Below are positions 1 to 6,661 of a stretch of 42,730 nucleotides of DNA, piece after piece (position 1 is the first letter of the stretch; each line of letters begins with the position of its first letter). Source of the DNA: a virus; the IMG/VR virus record IMGVR_UViG_3300042484_000777, positions 1 through 42,730 of that record. One strand, written 5' to 3'. The notes beneath the pieces are model-generated. The model searched no databases and had not been told where the DNA came from. It saw only the letters and a program-made list of their open reading frames with translations. The position numbers and the translations under genes are program-made.

Positions 1-476
1 TGAGGATTGTCAACTGAGCGATACGTTGTAGATATCCTATCATTGGGTTCGCCACTGCCAGTTTTTAAAATTAGCGGGCCCAACTTTCCCTTGCGATAAC
101 TCTCGTCTGGAAAGTTTAAATCTTGTGGACTTAGTACGCTAAGTGTCCAAACATAATTGTATGTTGCAAAATTATGTAGCACGTTTGGAAACGGCGGAGT
201 GCCAGGAACATTGACAACTGTCTTGGCTGCTTGTATTAATTTTTCTGGATTAAAATCAGCAATTTTAGGAACTATATCAATAAGAGATTTTAATTGTCCA
301 GGTATTGCGTTAGTTAATGAGCCAGCTAGATTGCCAGCGCCAGCTAGTGCGGCATTTTTTAAACTGTCTAATGATGCTCCTGCTGTTTGTAATCCTGATA
401 CTACACCAGAGCCGTTAACTGCATTTTTAACTGCGTTAGTTGCTGTAGTCGCAGCCGATGTAATGTCAAATGCCAT
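1..476 (-). CDS. Putative baseplate structural protein, N-terminal part (runs off window)
   Basis: The minus strand is open from an ATG at 476 to the window edge, giving 158 codons without a stop. The first 60 residues are rich in Ala, Asn and Gly with little sequence complexity, as in the N-terminus of the gene at 780-1766. From about residue 100 a more ordered part begins (NFATYNYVWTLSVL, then a motif around PDESYRKGKLGPLIL). It starts 4 bases after the stop of gp53, so it belongs to the same baseplate transcript. I do not recognise a T4 counterpart with certainty. The low-complexity leader followed by a beta-rich part fits a baseplate or tail-tube-end protein. The gene is real on the grounds of the long open frame, tight spacing and neighbours; the function is inferred from context. 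Confidence 0.7.
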   Translation of the reverse strand, partial: MAFDITSAATTATNAVKNAVNGSGVVSGLQTAGASLDSLKNAALAGAGNLAGSLTNAIPGQLKSLIDIVPKIADFNPEKLIQAAKTVVNVPGTPPFPNVLHNFATYNYVWTLSVLSPQDLNFPDESYRKGKLGPLILKTGSGEPNDRISTTYRSVDNP

Positions 477-480
477 ACTA

Positions 481-780
481 TTAGTTACCTAGTACTTGTT
501 TCAAACTACTATTTTTAGGAAGGTAAATTTGTGTTCCAGGAACAAAGTCCCATATAGGATCTTGAAGCACATCTAAATTACGTTGTATAAACACCCACCA
601 CAAATTAGAATCTTCATACAAGTCATATGCCAACAAATCTGGTCTATATGTATATTGAGGTTCAATTGTGTACAAGTAATCATCAGATTCTGCACTTACT
701 GGTCTAATAGTCAGCGTATCTAAATAATTTTTTGTAATGTCTGTTTTGTACCACGGACTGTGGTTATTGTATTGAGCCAT
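481..780 (-). CDS. gp53: Baseplate wedge protein gp53
   Basis: This 99-residue protein matches the T4 gp53 family of baseplate wedge subunits. The recognisable core is YDLYEDSNLWWVFIQRN followed by the DPIWDFVPGTQIYLP stretch near residues 75-90, where a Trp-Trp pair and a G-T-x-I-Y-x-P motif are typical. It is about half the length of T4 gp53, as in short marine T4-like versions. Its ATG overlaps the stop of the upstream gene in a TAATG arrangement, so translation is probably coupled. In T4, gp53 joins wedges to the hub during baseplate assembly. The family call is confident from motif reading alone. Confidence 0.88.
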   Translation of the reverse strand: MAQYNNHSPWYKTDITKNYLDTLTIRPVSAESDDYLYTIEPQYTYRPDLLAYDLYEDSNLWWVFIQRNLDVLQDPIWDFVPGTQIYLPKNSSLKQVLGN

Positions 781-1766
781 TATACATATCCTTTACTTAC
801 ATAAGCACCATTTACAAATTGTTGTAAACTAAACTGTCTTACACTTTCTCTACTGTAGACTGGCATTATAGTAATAGTTAGGTCGCTTTTAACTGGTACG
901 TGACTATCTCTTGATGCAGACATACCACCAGGGCCGCCGCCAACTAAACTAGACAAACTAGATATTACACCTGCACCTGCACCGATAGTTCCCAAGGCAG
1001 TGGCCGCGCCTCTTGCGCCAAATGCGCCAGCAACACCTGCTAATTGATTTGCAGTTTGTGATATTCCACCAAGACCGCCACTCACAGCTGATACGTTTGT
1101 ACTGATGTATTGCACATCTTTAGGCAATGTCATGCTAAAACTTTTTACAACAACTGGAACATTTCTAAAAACGTGATCACCATACGCACTAAAATTTAAT
1201 ATAGGAGGTGGGTTACCTTGGAACGCTGTGTCGCCAGTAAACATTTTAGTAACTGATCTTAAAAAATGAACTACCGCAATCCAGTATTTGGCTTGCACAC
1301 CATCTTCAACATTAAACTCGCCAGTAATTTGAATGTCGCTTACACGACTATTTTGATATGCTTGAAATTGATAGTTTTGATGTGTTACTGGAATTTCATT
1401 ATAGGTTGCTGTGCTTGTGATTGCTATTGTGGGAGTGTAAGGAAAAATTAATCCGCCTGCATCTGTTAATGGTTGTAGTATTGGGCTTTTGTCAAAAAAG
1501 CTACCTGATGGCATACTGAGTCTCGCACGCCAATCTGTTGATGAATCTGTTCCGCCAAATGTTGCGGACGCATTAACTATTTTGCCAATTGACTCTCCAC
1601 CAAGTGGCAAATTTATACTTCGAATACTGCTGAGTAACTTGGCCGGATTTGATAAATTACTAGTCAAGGCGGAGCCTAAATTAGCCACTGTGTTTAGTGC
1701 TCCGGCAGCTTGACCCGCTATTTGTTGGGCCGTTGCTAAACCACTTGCTAAATTAAAATCTGCCAT
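780..1766 (-). CDS. Baseplate tail-tube cap/initiator, gp48/gp54 family
   Basis: The 328-residue protein has a low-complexity Ala/Asn/Gly-rich N-terminus and then a conserved block. That block contains IFPYTPTIAI, a THQNYQFQAYQNS stretch, a KMFTGD motif, GNPPPILNFSAYGDHVF, and LPKDVQYIST. These are features of the T4 gp48/gp54 proteins, which cap the baseplate hub and start tail-tube polymerisation. T4 gp54 is 320 and gp48 364 residues, so length does not separate the two. The start at 1766 has a good ribosome site (AGGAG about 8 bases upstream on the minus strand). It is the first gene after the late promoter at 1786-1793. The C-terminal quarter (Gly/Ala-rich, then VKSDLTITIMPVYSRES) looks like a flexible arm. 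Confidence 0.8.
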   Translation of the reverse strand: MADFNLASGLATAQQIAGQAAGALNTVANLGSALTSNLSNPAKLLSSIRSINLPLGGESIGKIVNASATFGGTDSSTDWRARLSMPSGSFFDKSPILQPLTDAGGLIFPYTPTIAITSTATYNEIPVTHQNYQFQAYQNSRVSDIQITGEFNVEDGVQAKYWIAVVHFLRSVTKMFTGDTAFQGNPPPILNFSAYGDHVFRNVPVVVKSFSMTLPKDVQYISTNVSAVSGGLGGISQTANQLAGVAGAFGARGAATALGTIGAGAGVISSLSSLVGGGPGGMSASRDSHVPVKSDLTITIMPVYSRESVRQFSLQQFVNGAYVSKGYV

Positions 1767-1785
1767 TTCTGTCTCCTATGACTAA

Positions 1786-1793
1786 TATTTAGT
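1786..1793 (-). promoter_or_regulatory. Late promoter candidate (ACTAAATA) for the baseplate genes
   Basis: On the minus strand the octamer ACTAAATA lies 20 bases before the ATG at 1766 and leaves room for a start site followed by the AGGAG ribosome site. It agrees with the NNTAAATA motif found before other structural genes in this window and with the T4 late promoter TATAAATA. Its outer base touches the -35 box of the divergent sigma70 promoter. Confidence 0.6.
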
Positions 1794-1821
1794 TGACTTT
1801 TTAATGTGCGTAGTTTATAAT
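1793..1821 (+). promoter_or_regulatory. Sigma70-type promoter of the gp55-47-46 operon
   Basis: TTGACT at 1793-1798 and TATAAT at 1816-1821 are separated by exactly 17 bases, almost the perfect bacterial consensus. The predicted start near 1828 lies before the ribosome site GGAGA (1831-1835) and the ATG at 1843. This also excludes an upstream in-frame ATG at 1804, which would fall before the transcript start. It is the only strong sigma70 promoter I found in the window, as expected for genes needed before late transcription. Confidence 0.8.
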
Positions 1822-1842
1822 ATAACATCCGGAGAACGATTA

Positions 1843-2685
1843 ATGACATTGATACCAAGAGCACCAAAGGTTAATTACCTAAACAACAAAGATTTATTAG
1901 AAGAAATACACCGTTCTAAAAACACATACTGTAGCTACGAACAGCCAGAATATCATCAGTATGATATTATTTTGCCCGCAGTTGAAAAAATCAATATCAG
2001 AACTGTTGCAGAAGCCAAGCGGGCACAGGCAAAGAGATTGGGAGATCAAGAGTATGCTCGAAGAAAATCTCTTGGTGAAAAAGTCAAGCAAGCAGACTGC
2101 GAAGTTGACTATAAAAAGATACCAAAAACTGGTTTAATTTTTAGGATTATGACTTTTGATCATATTCCCTTGAACAATGTACGTAAAAAGAACCCTAAAA
2201 GTCTTGCAGATCATAGAGATAAAGTGAATTTTCCACCTTTTCAACATTGGAAATTTAATGACGCAGAAGAACTAGTATGCGTGGGCAAAAGCCATTGGCA
2301 AGGCAGTTTAGACAAGGGCAAATTCAACAAAGACCACGGGCAAATTACAAATACACTAGCAAGAATGTATATCAAACTGTGTGAACGCTATGCTACTCGT
2401 GGCAATGTTCGTGGATATACCTATAATGATGAGATGCGGGCACAGGCAATACTGCAACTTACTCAAATTGGCTTGCAATTCAATGAAGCAAAAAGTAATA
2501 ATCCATTTGCCTACTTTACAGCGGCAGTGACCAACAGTTTTGTTAGAATTATCAACATTGAAAAACGTAATCAAAACATACGAGACGACATGTTGGAAAT
2601 GAACGGCATGAATCCTAGCTATAGTAGGACCGGTGCTGGTGAACATGCGGCCGCATTAAAGAGGCATAACGAGGAAATTGAATGA
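1843..2685 (+). CDS. gp55: Late-transcription sigma factor gp55
   Basis: This 280-residue protein contains the hallmark of T4 gp55-like late sigma factors near its C-terminus: a NPFAYFTAAVTNSFVRIIN segment, then EKRNQNIRDD and a G-x-x-PS motif. In T4, gp55 replaces sigma70 on host RNA polymerase and recognises the -10-like TATAAATA of late promoters, working with gp33 and the gp45 clamp. T4 gp55 is 185 residues; here about 100 extra basic residues precede the sigma core. The start at 1843 is chosen over an in-frame ATG at 1804 because of its ribosome site and the promoter position. The stop overlaps the start of gp47 (ATGA). Confidence is high for the family, lower for the role of the extension. 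Confidence 0.9.
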   Translation: MTLIPRAPKVNYLNNKDLLEEIHRSKNTYCSYEQPEYHQYDIILPAVEKINIRTVAEAKRAQAKRLGDQEYARRKSLGEKVKQADCEVDYKKIPKTGLIFRIMTFDHIPLNNVRKKNPKSLADHRDKVNFPPFQHWKFNDAEELVCVGKSHWQGSLDKGKFNKDHGQITNTLARMYIKLCERYATRGNVRGYTYNDEMRAQAILQLTQIGLQFNEAKSNNPFAYFTAAVTNSFVRIINIEKRNQNIRDDMLEMNGMNPSYSRTGAGEHAAALKRHNEEIE

Positions 2686-3692
2686 GTTTATTCAAAAAAG
2701 TAGCGTGTTTCACAGACATACACTTTGGATTAAAATCCAATAGTTCAACACATAATCAAGATTGTGAAGATTTTGTAGATTGGTACATTGCCAAGGCTAA
2801 GGAGGAAGGTTGTGACACTGGAATTTTTATGGGCGATTGGCATCACAATCGCAACAGTCTTAATATTACTACTATGGACTATAGCCTTAGAGCCCTTGAA
2901 AAATTGGGACAGGCTTTCGATAACTTTTATTTCTTTCCTGGTAATCATGATCTTTACTACAAAGACAAGCGGGACATTCACTCAGTTGAATTTGGAAAGT
3001 ATATCCCCGGAATCACCGTTGTACATGAACCTACTACTATTGGTGATGTTACTTTATGTCCGTGGCTCGTGGGTGAGGAGTGGAAAAGTATAGGCAAGAA
3101 AGGTGGCAAGTATATATTTGGTCACTTTGAATTGCCCAGCTTTTTTATGAACGCAATGGTGCAAATGCCGGATCACGGTGAAATTAATTTAGATGCTTTT
3201 AAAAATTATGAACTGGGCTTTAGCGGACACTTTCATAAACGCCAACAAAAAGGCAATATGATTTATATTGGCAATGCATTCCCACACAACTATGCAGATG
3301 CATGGGACGACGAACGTGGAATGATGGTTTTAGAGTGGGGAGGAAAGCCAAAATACCACACTTGGGATTTACAACCCACCTTTAGAACTGTTAAACTAAG
3401 TCAGTTAATTGACGAAGCCGCAACTATTATTAAACCCAAGCAACATTTACGGGTTGCTTTGGACATTGACATTAGTTATGAAGAAGCAAGTTTTATCAAA
3501 GAAAAGTTCTTGGGTGATTACAGCATTAGAGAATTAACTTTGATTGCAGAAAAGAAAGAAGTTGAAATTAATACTGACATTGACATACAATCATTTGAAA
3601 GTGTGGATCAAATTGTTAGTAATCAACTTGTTAGCATTGAGAGTGATAAGTTCAGCGCAAAGACGCTACTGGAAATTTATAACAGTCTATGA
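2682..3692 (+). CDS. gp47: Recombination endonuclease subunit gp47 (Mre11-like)
   Basis: The 336-residue protein shows the Mre11/SbcD metallophosphoesterase motifs in order: TDIHFG (D12, H14), GDWHHN (residues 51-56), GNHD (87-90), GHFE (147-150) and SGHFHKRQ (GHFH 182-185). With gp46 it forms the nuclease-ATPase complex that resects DNA ends for recombination-dependent replication in T4-like phages. Length is close to T4 gp47 (339). It overlaps gp55 upstream and gp46 downstream by 4 bases each (ATGA), so the three are translated as one unit. All metal-binding residues I can identify are present, so it should be active. Confidence 0.95.
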   Translation: MSLFKKVACFTDIHFGLKSNSSTHNQDCEDFVDWYIAKAKEEGCDTGIFMGDWHHNRNSLNITTMDYSLRALEKLGQAFDNFYFFPGNHDLYYKDKRDIHSVEFGKYIPGITVVHEPTTIGDVTLCPWLVGEEWKSIGKKGGKYIFGHFELPSFFMNAMVQMPDHGEINLDAFKNYELGFSGHFHKRQQKGNMIYIGNAFPHNYADAWDDERGMMVLEWGGKPKYHTWDLQPTFRTVKLSQLIDEAATIIKPKQHLRVALDIDISYEEASFIKEKFLGDYSIRELTLIAEKKEVEINTDIDIQSFESVDQIVSNQLVSIESDKFSAKTLLEIYNSL

Positions 3693-5470
3693 GTATAAAA
3701 ATTAAAGACCTAACGGTCAAAAACTTTATGAGTGTGGGTAATCAAACCCAAGCTGTGGATTTTGGCAAGCAACAACTGACCTTGGTATTGGGTGAGAACT
3801 TGGATCAAGGTGGTGATGATAATGGTAGTCGTAACGGTACTGGTAAAACTACCATTGTGAACGCACTGAGTTATGCATTATACGGTGTTGCACTGACCAA
3901 CATTAAAAAAGACAACCTAATTAACAAAATCAACGGCAAAGGCATGCTGGTCATGCTGAGTTTTGACAAGGATGGTGTTAGTTATAGGATTGAGCGTGGT
4001 CGCAGACCAAATCTTCTCAAGTTTTACGTCAATGATGTGGAACAAGACACAGAAGAAAGTGATGACGCACAAGGTGATATGCGTGAAACGCAAAAAGATG
4101 TGGATGAACTGTTGGGCATGAGTCACGACATGTTCAAACACATTGTTGCGTTGAATACCTACACAGAACCATTCTTAAGTATGCGGGCCAATGATCAACG
4201 TGCAATTATTGAGCAGTTGTTGGGCATTACCTTGCTTAGTGAAAAGTCTGAAGCATTAAAAGAACTAATTCGCATCTCAAAAGATGAAATACAACAAGAA
4301 AGCGCCAATATTGAAGCCGCTAAAAAGTCTAACGAAAAGATTCAACAAAGTGTGGACAGTTTAACCACTAGGCAAACTGCTTGGTACACGCAACAGGCTA
4401 CAGATTTAGAGAAAATTGGCAAGGCCATTAATGAACTGCACAGTGTAGACATTACAAAAGAACTAGAACAACACACCAAGCTCAAAGCATATGATGAGCA
4501 TAGTGCAAAAATTAAAAGTTTAAACAAAGAAAAGGCCACTTTAGAAAGTGCAATTATTCAAGCTGAAAGAACTGTAAAAAAATATACTACAGAACTTACA
4601 ACATTGGATAATAAAACATGCCATGCTTGTGAACAACAACTGCATGACCACAAGCATGAGGAAATGACTGCTCTTGCTAATAAAAATTTAAAAGAGGCAA
4701 CGACTTATTTTAATAAGGTCACAGCAGACCTAGCAAAAATCAACAAAGAGTTGACTGCAATTGGTGACATTAATGGTAGGCCAAAAACATATTACGATAC
4801 TTTAGAAGAAGCACTAAAGCATCAAAACAATTTGACTACTTTAGAAAGTCAGTTGGTCAAACGTGCTGAAGAAATTGATCCTTATCAAGAACAAATTGAC
4901 GACTTACGTAACACTGCTATGCAGGAAATTACGTGGGATCATGTGAACGAGTTGACTAACTTAAAAGAACATCAAGAGTTCTTGCTCAAGTTGCTCACAA
5001 GTAAGGACAGCTTTATACGGAAAAAGATCATTGATCAGAATTTAGCTTATCTTAATAACAGATTGACCTACTATCTCGACAAGATGGGACTACCGCATAC
5101 TGTTGTGTTCCAAAACGACTTGGCTGTGGAAATCACGCAACTTGGGCAGGATCTAGACTTTGATAATTTGAGCCGTGGTGAACGTAATAGACTTATACTT
5201 GGCTTGTCATGGAGTTTCCGTGACGTATGGGAAAGTTTATATCAAAGTATCAACTTGTTGTTTGTTGATGAACTTATTGATAACGGATTAGACGCAAGTG
5301 GTGTTGAAGGTGCATTGGCTGTACTTAAAAAGATGGCTCGTGAACGTAATAAAAACATTTACTTGATCAGTCACAAGGATGAATTGATTGGTCGTGTTAA
5401 TAATGTTCTAAAAGTTATTAAAGAAAATGGATTTACATCATATGCAAACGATGTGGAGTATGTAGATTAA
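3689..5470 (+). CDS. gp46: Recombination endonuclease subunit gp46 (Rad50-like ATPase)
   Basis: The 593-residue protein has the SMC/Rad50 plan. The Walker A is GSRNGTGKTT (residues 46-55), in a loop enlarged by a GGDDNG insertion. Two long charged helical arms flank a zinc hook C311-x-x-C314. The ABC signature is LSRGERNR (around 494-501), and the Walker B is LLFVDE (D527, E528). In T4 the gp46/gp47 complex resects DNA ends during recombination and replication. Length is near T4 gp46 (560). It follows gp47 with a 4-base overlap. Nothing essential is missing. Confidence 0.95.
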   Translation: MSIKIKDLTVKNFMSVGNQTQAVDFGKQQLTLVLGENLDQGGDDNGSRNGTGKTTIVNALSYALYGVALTNIKKDNLINKINGKGMLVMLSFDKDGVSYRIERGRRPNLLKFYVNDVEQDTEESDDAQGDMRETQKDVDELLGMSHDMFKHIVALNTYTEPFLSMRANDQRAIIEQLLGITLLSEKSEALKELIRISKDEIQQESANIEAAKKSNEKIQQSVDSLTTRQTAWYTQQATDLEKIGKAINELHSVDITKELEQHTKLKAYDEHSAKIKSLNKEKATLESAIIQAERTVKKYTTELTTLDNKTCHACEQQLHDHKHEEMTALANKNLKEATTYFNKVTADLAKINKELTAIGDINGRPKTYYDTLEEALKHQNNLTTLESQLVKRAEEIDPYQEQIDDLRNTAMQEITWDHVNELTNLKEHQEFLLKLLTSKDSFIRKKIIDQNLAYLNNRLTYYLDKMGLPHTVVFQNDLAVEITQLGQDLDFDNLSRGERNRLILGLSWSFRDVWESLYQSINLLFVDELIDNGLDASGVEGALAVLKKMARERNKNIYLISHKDELIGRVNNVLKVIKENGFTSYANDVEYVD

Positions 5471-5471
5471 C

Positions 5472-5726
5472 ATGGAACAAGATGAAGTATTGCACGCCGA
5501 GCTTATGCAGGCGTTTAGCAAATATTTTAAAGCTAATCAACGATGGATCAATACGGGAACACGTATTGCTGGTCGAGAAGTTCGCTATTGGCTCAGTGAG
5601 ATTAGAAGATTATGTAGCTTACGAAGAGAACACGTAAGAGCATGGCGCAAAGAATTAGACGAAATTAAAAAGCAAAAGAAAGAAATCCAAAAGGCACAGG
5701 CAACAGGCACAGACACAACTAACTAG
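5472..5726 (+). CDS. Small basic helical protein of unknown function
   Basis: An 84-residue protein starting 1 base after the gp46 stop. It appears all-helical and strongly charged. The middle (REVRYWLSEIRRLCSLRREH) is Arg-rich, and the tail is Lys/Glu-rich (ELDEIKKQKKEIQKAQ), likely a short coiled coil. The polar Thr-rich end is probably disordered. No family is recognised. The position directly behind gp46, with no separate promoter, suggests a role in DNA metabolism or simply co-expression with the recombination genes. An AGGAG-like site is poor, so translation is probably coupled to gp46. Confidence 0.75.
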   Translation: MEQDEVLHAELMQAFSKYFKANQRWINTGTRIAGREVRYWLSEIRRLCSLRREHVRAWRKELDEIKKQKKEIQKAQATGTDTTN

Positions 5727-5729
5727 TTG

Positions 5730-6155
5730 ATGACATGGTATTATCAAGACACAATTATAGAAGAACTACCGGAAGATTGCGTAGGATTTGTGTACTTGAT
5801 AACAAATGTCATCTCTGGCAGAAAATATATAGGCAAAAAATTAGCCAAATTCTCTAAAACATCATACAAAGTAGTAACACTTAAAAACGGTACTAAGAAA
5901 AAGAAGAAGATTCGCAGTAAAATTGACAGTGACTGGCGTGAATATTACGGCAGTAACTTGGAATTAAATGCAGATGTTCTAAAATTAGGCAAAGACAAAT
6001 TCAAAAGAGAAGTATTATACTACTGTAAAAGTAAAGCTGAATGTAGTTATATTGAGGCCAGAGAACAATTCACCCACAAAGTATTAGAATCTAAAGACTA
6101 TTACAACGGACAGATCAGCGTTCGTGTACATGGCTCGCACATTTTAAAATCATAG
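5730..6155 (+). CDS. GIY-YIG-type nuclease
   Basis: The 141-residue protein carries a GIY-YIG-like nuclease core at its N-terminus: GFVYLITNVISGRKYIGKK, with VYL in place of GIY and YIG intact. Then come a REYYGSN motif (residues ~71-77) and a later Glu in SYIEAREQF that could be the metal-binding residue. A Lys-rich loop (KNGTKKKKKIRSK) separates them. T4-like phages often carry free-standing GIY-YIG genes (the Seg family), and this one sits next to a highly structured non-coding region. I start at the ATG at 5730 rather than the TTG one codon earlier. It could be a homing nuclease or a domesticated repair nuclease; no DNA-binding tail like that of I-TevI is present. Confidence 0.75.
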   Translation: MTWYYQDTIIEELPEDCVGFVYLITNVISGRKYIGKKLAKFSKTSYKVVTLKNGTKKKKKIRSKIDSDWREYYGSNLELNADVLKLGKDKFKREVLYYCKSKAECSYIEAREQFTHKVLESKDYYNGQISVRVHGSHILKS

Positions 6156-6540
6156 GCACAACAAGCGGTACAACGCAAGCGTCGGCTAAATTCGGACGCC
6201 CTAGACCTGGATCTCGGATCGCAGGGATGGAAACCTCTTGCCGCTAAGAGTACTCAATCACTATCCTTAACAGGACGAAGATGGGATATGCCTTCATAAA
6301 CCCGTTTGATTGTTTGAAAATATTAAAAAAGGCTAAAAGATAGGGCAATGAGATAAAGCAACCCTAGGGTTATTGTACGTGACAATAGATGTATAATAAC
6401 TACCGTCATAAAGAAGACGTAGCTCGAGGTACCGGATGACCGCCTCTGTAATGCTATATTATTGTAATGGTGAGGCAACTCGCATAATGTTTCTTCTCCC
6501 GGCAACGGGAGAAGTATGGATCCACAATCTGCATAATATT
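6156..6540 (+). ncRNA. Structured non-coding region, possible phage ncRNA
   Basis: No credible reading frame fills 6156-6661. The sequence instead holds many local inverted repeats: GCGTC/GACGC (6179-6199), GATC-TCG-GATC (6210-6220), CTCTT/AAGAG (6235-6250), TATCC/GGATA with an inner CCT/AGG (6262-6289), the palindrome AACCCTAGGGTT (6360-6371), TATTGT/ACAATA (6371-6387), CTAC-GTC/GAC-GTAG with one bulged base (6400-6422), GAGG..CGG-ATGA-CCG..CCTC (6426-6446), GTGAG-GCAA-CTCGC (6470-6483) and a 9-bp GCAA hairpin (6493-6514). Several GNRA loops suggest an RNA with tertiary contacts. Strand and ends are not fixed; plus is assumed because it follows the gp46 operon. A TATAAT at 6392-6397 lacks a good -35. 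The known class, if any, is not recognised. Confidence 0.4.
6493..6514 (+). other. 9-bp hairpin with GCAA tetraloop
   Basis: CTTCTCCCG (6493-6501) pairs perfectly with CGGGAGAAG (6506-6514) around a GCAA tetraloop. There is no T-run behind it, so it is not a standard terminator. It is more likely a stable element of a structured RNA or a processing or stability signal. Confidence 0.65.
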
Positions 6541-6542
6541 TA

Positions 6543-6557
6543 AACTGCTTCGCAGTT
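6543..6557 (+). other. Short hairpin AACTGC-TTC-GCAGTT
   Basis: A 6-bp perfect stem with a 3-base loop, followed by an AT-rich but not T-rich stretch. It could be a weak terminator of the upstream transcript, since the late promoter candidate at 6562 starts just behind it. Confidence 0.4.
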
Positions 6558-6561
6558 AATA

Positions 6562-6569
6562 ATTAAATA
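6562..6569 (+). promoter_or_regulatory. Late promoter candidate (ATTAAATA)
   Basis: ATTAAATA fits the NNTAAATA motif of this window. It would start a transcript near 6576 with a leader of about 86 bases holding the tandem GUAA hairpins before the ATG at 6662. That leader length is like those before 17999 and 20347. The closer AATAAATA at 6650-6657 is less suitable because its start site would fall in the start codon. Confidence 0.4.
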
Positions 6570-6587
6570 CTTTTAGAAAAGAAAGAA

Positions 6588-6643
6588 ATGTGTTTAAGTG
6601 AAGCGTAAGCTGAACGCAAACACATGTGAGCGTAAGCTCACAT
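6588..6643 (+). other. Tandem GUAA-tetraloop hairpins in the leader of the 6662 gene
   Basis: The first hairpin pairs ATGTGTTT (6588-6595) with AAACACAT (6618-6625) and has an inner AGC-GTAA-GCT (6602-6611). The second is a perfect 8-bp stem, ATGTGAGC (6624-6631) with GCTCACAT (6636-6643), around GTAA. They share bases 6624-6625, and each ATGTG arm can pair with either CACAT arm, so alternative folds exist. The gene behind has no Shine-Dalgarno sequence, so these folds may govern its translation. Confidence 0.6.
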
Positions 6644-6661
6644 CAAAACAATAAATACCAT

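Noticed and set aside
157-492. Plus-strand frame of 111 codons at the window start
   Set aside because: It is the antisense shadow of the minus-strand baseplate gene 1-476, which has a start, spacing and neighbours that fit.
1804-1842. Upstream in-frame ATG at 1804 as start of gp55
   Set aside because: No ribosome site, and it lies before the predicted transcript start of the sigma70 promoter; 1843 has both.
6156-6540. Group I intron remnant next to the GIY-YIG gene
   Set aside because: A GCTAAATT string and GGAAACCTCT recall T4 td intron pieces, but they occur in the reverse order and the conserved P7 strand like AAGATATAGTC is missing.
6650-6657. AATAAATA as late promoter of the 6662 gene
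   Set aside because: The start site would coincide with the start codon; ATTAAATA at 6562 gives a normal leader.
6626-6661. GTG at 6626 as start of the internal head protein
   Set aside because: It falls inside a perfect hairpin, and the capsid-targeting-like leader begins at 6662.
6156-6661. tRNA or tmRNA gene
   Set aside because: No T-loop GTTCGA-type box, no cloverleaf arms and no CCA end could be found.
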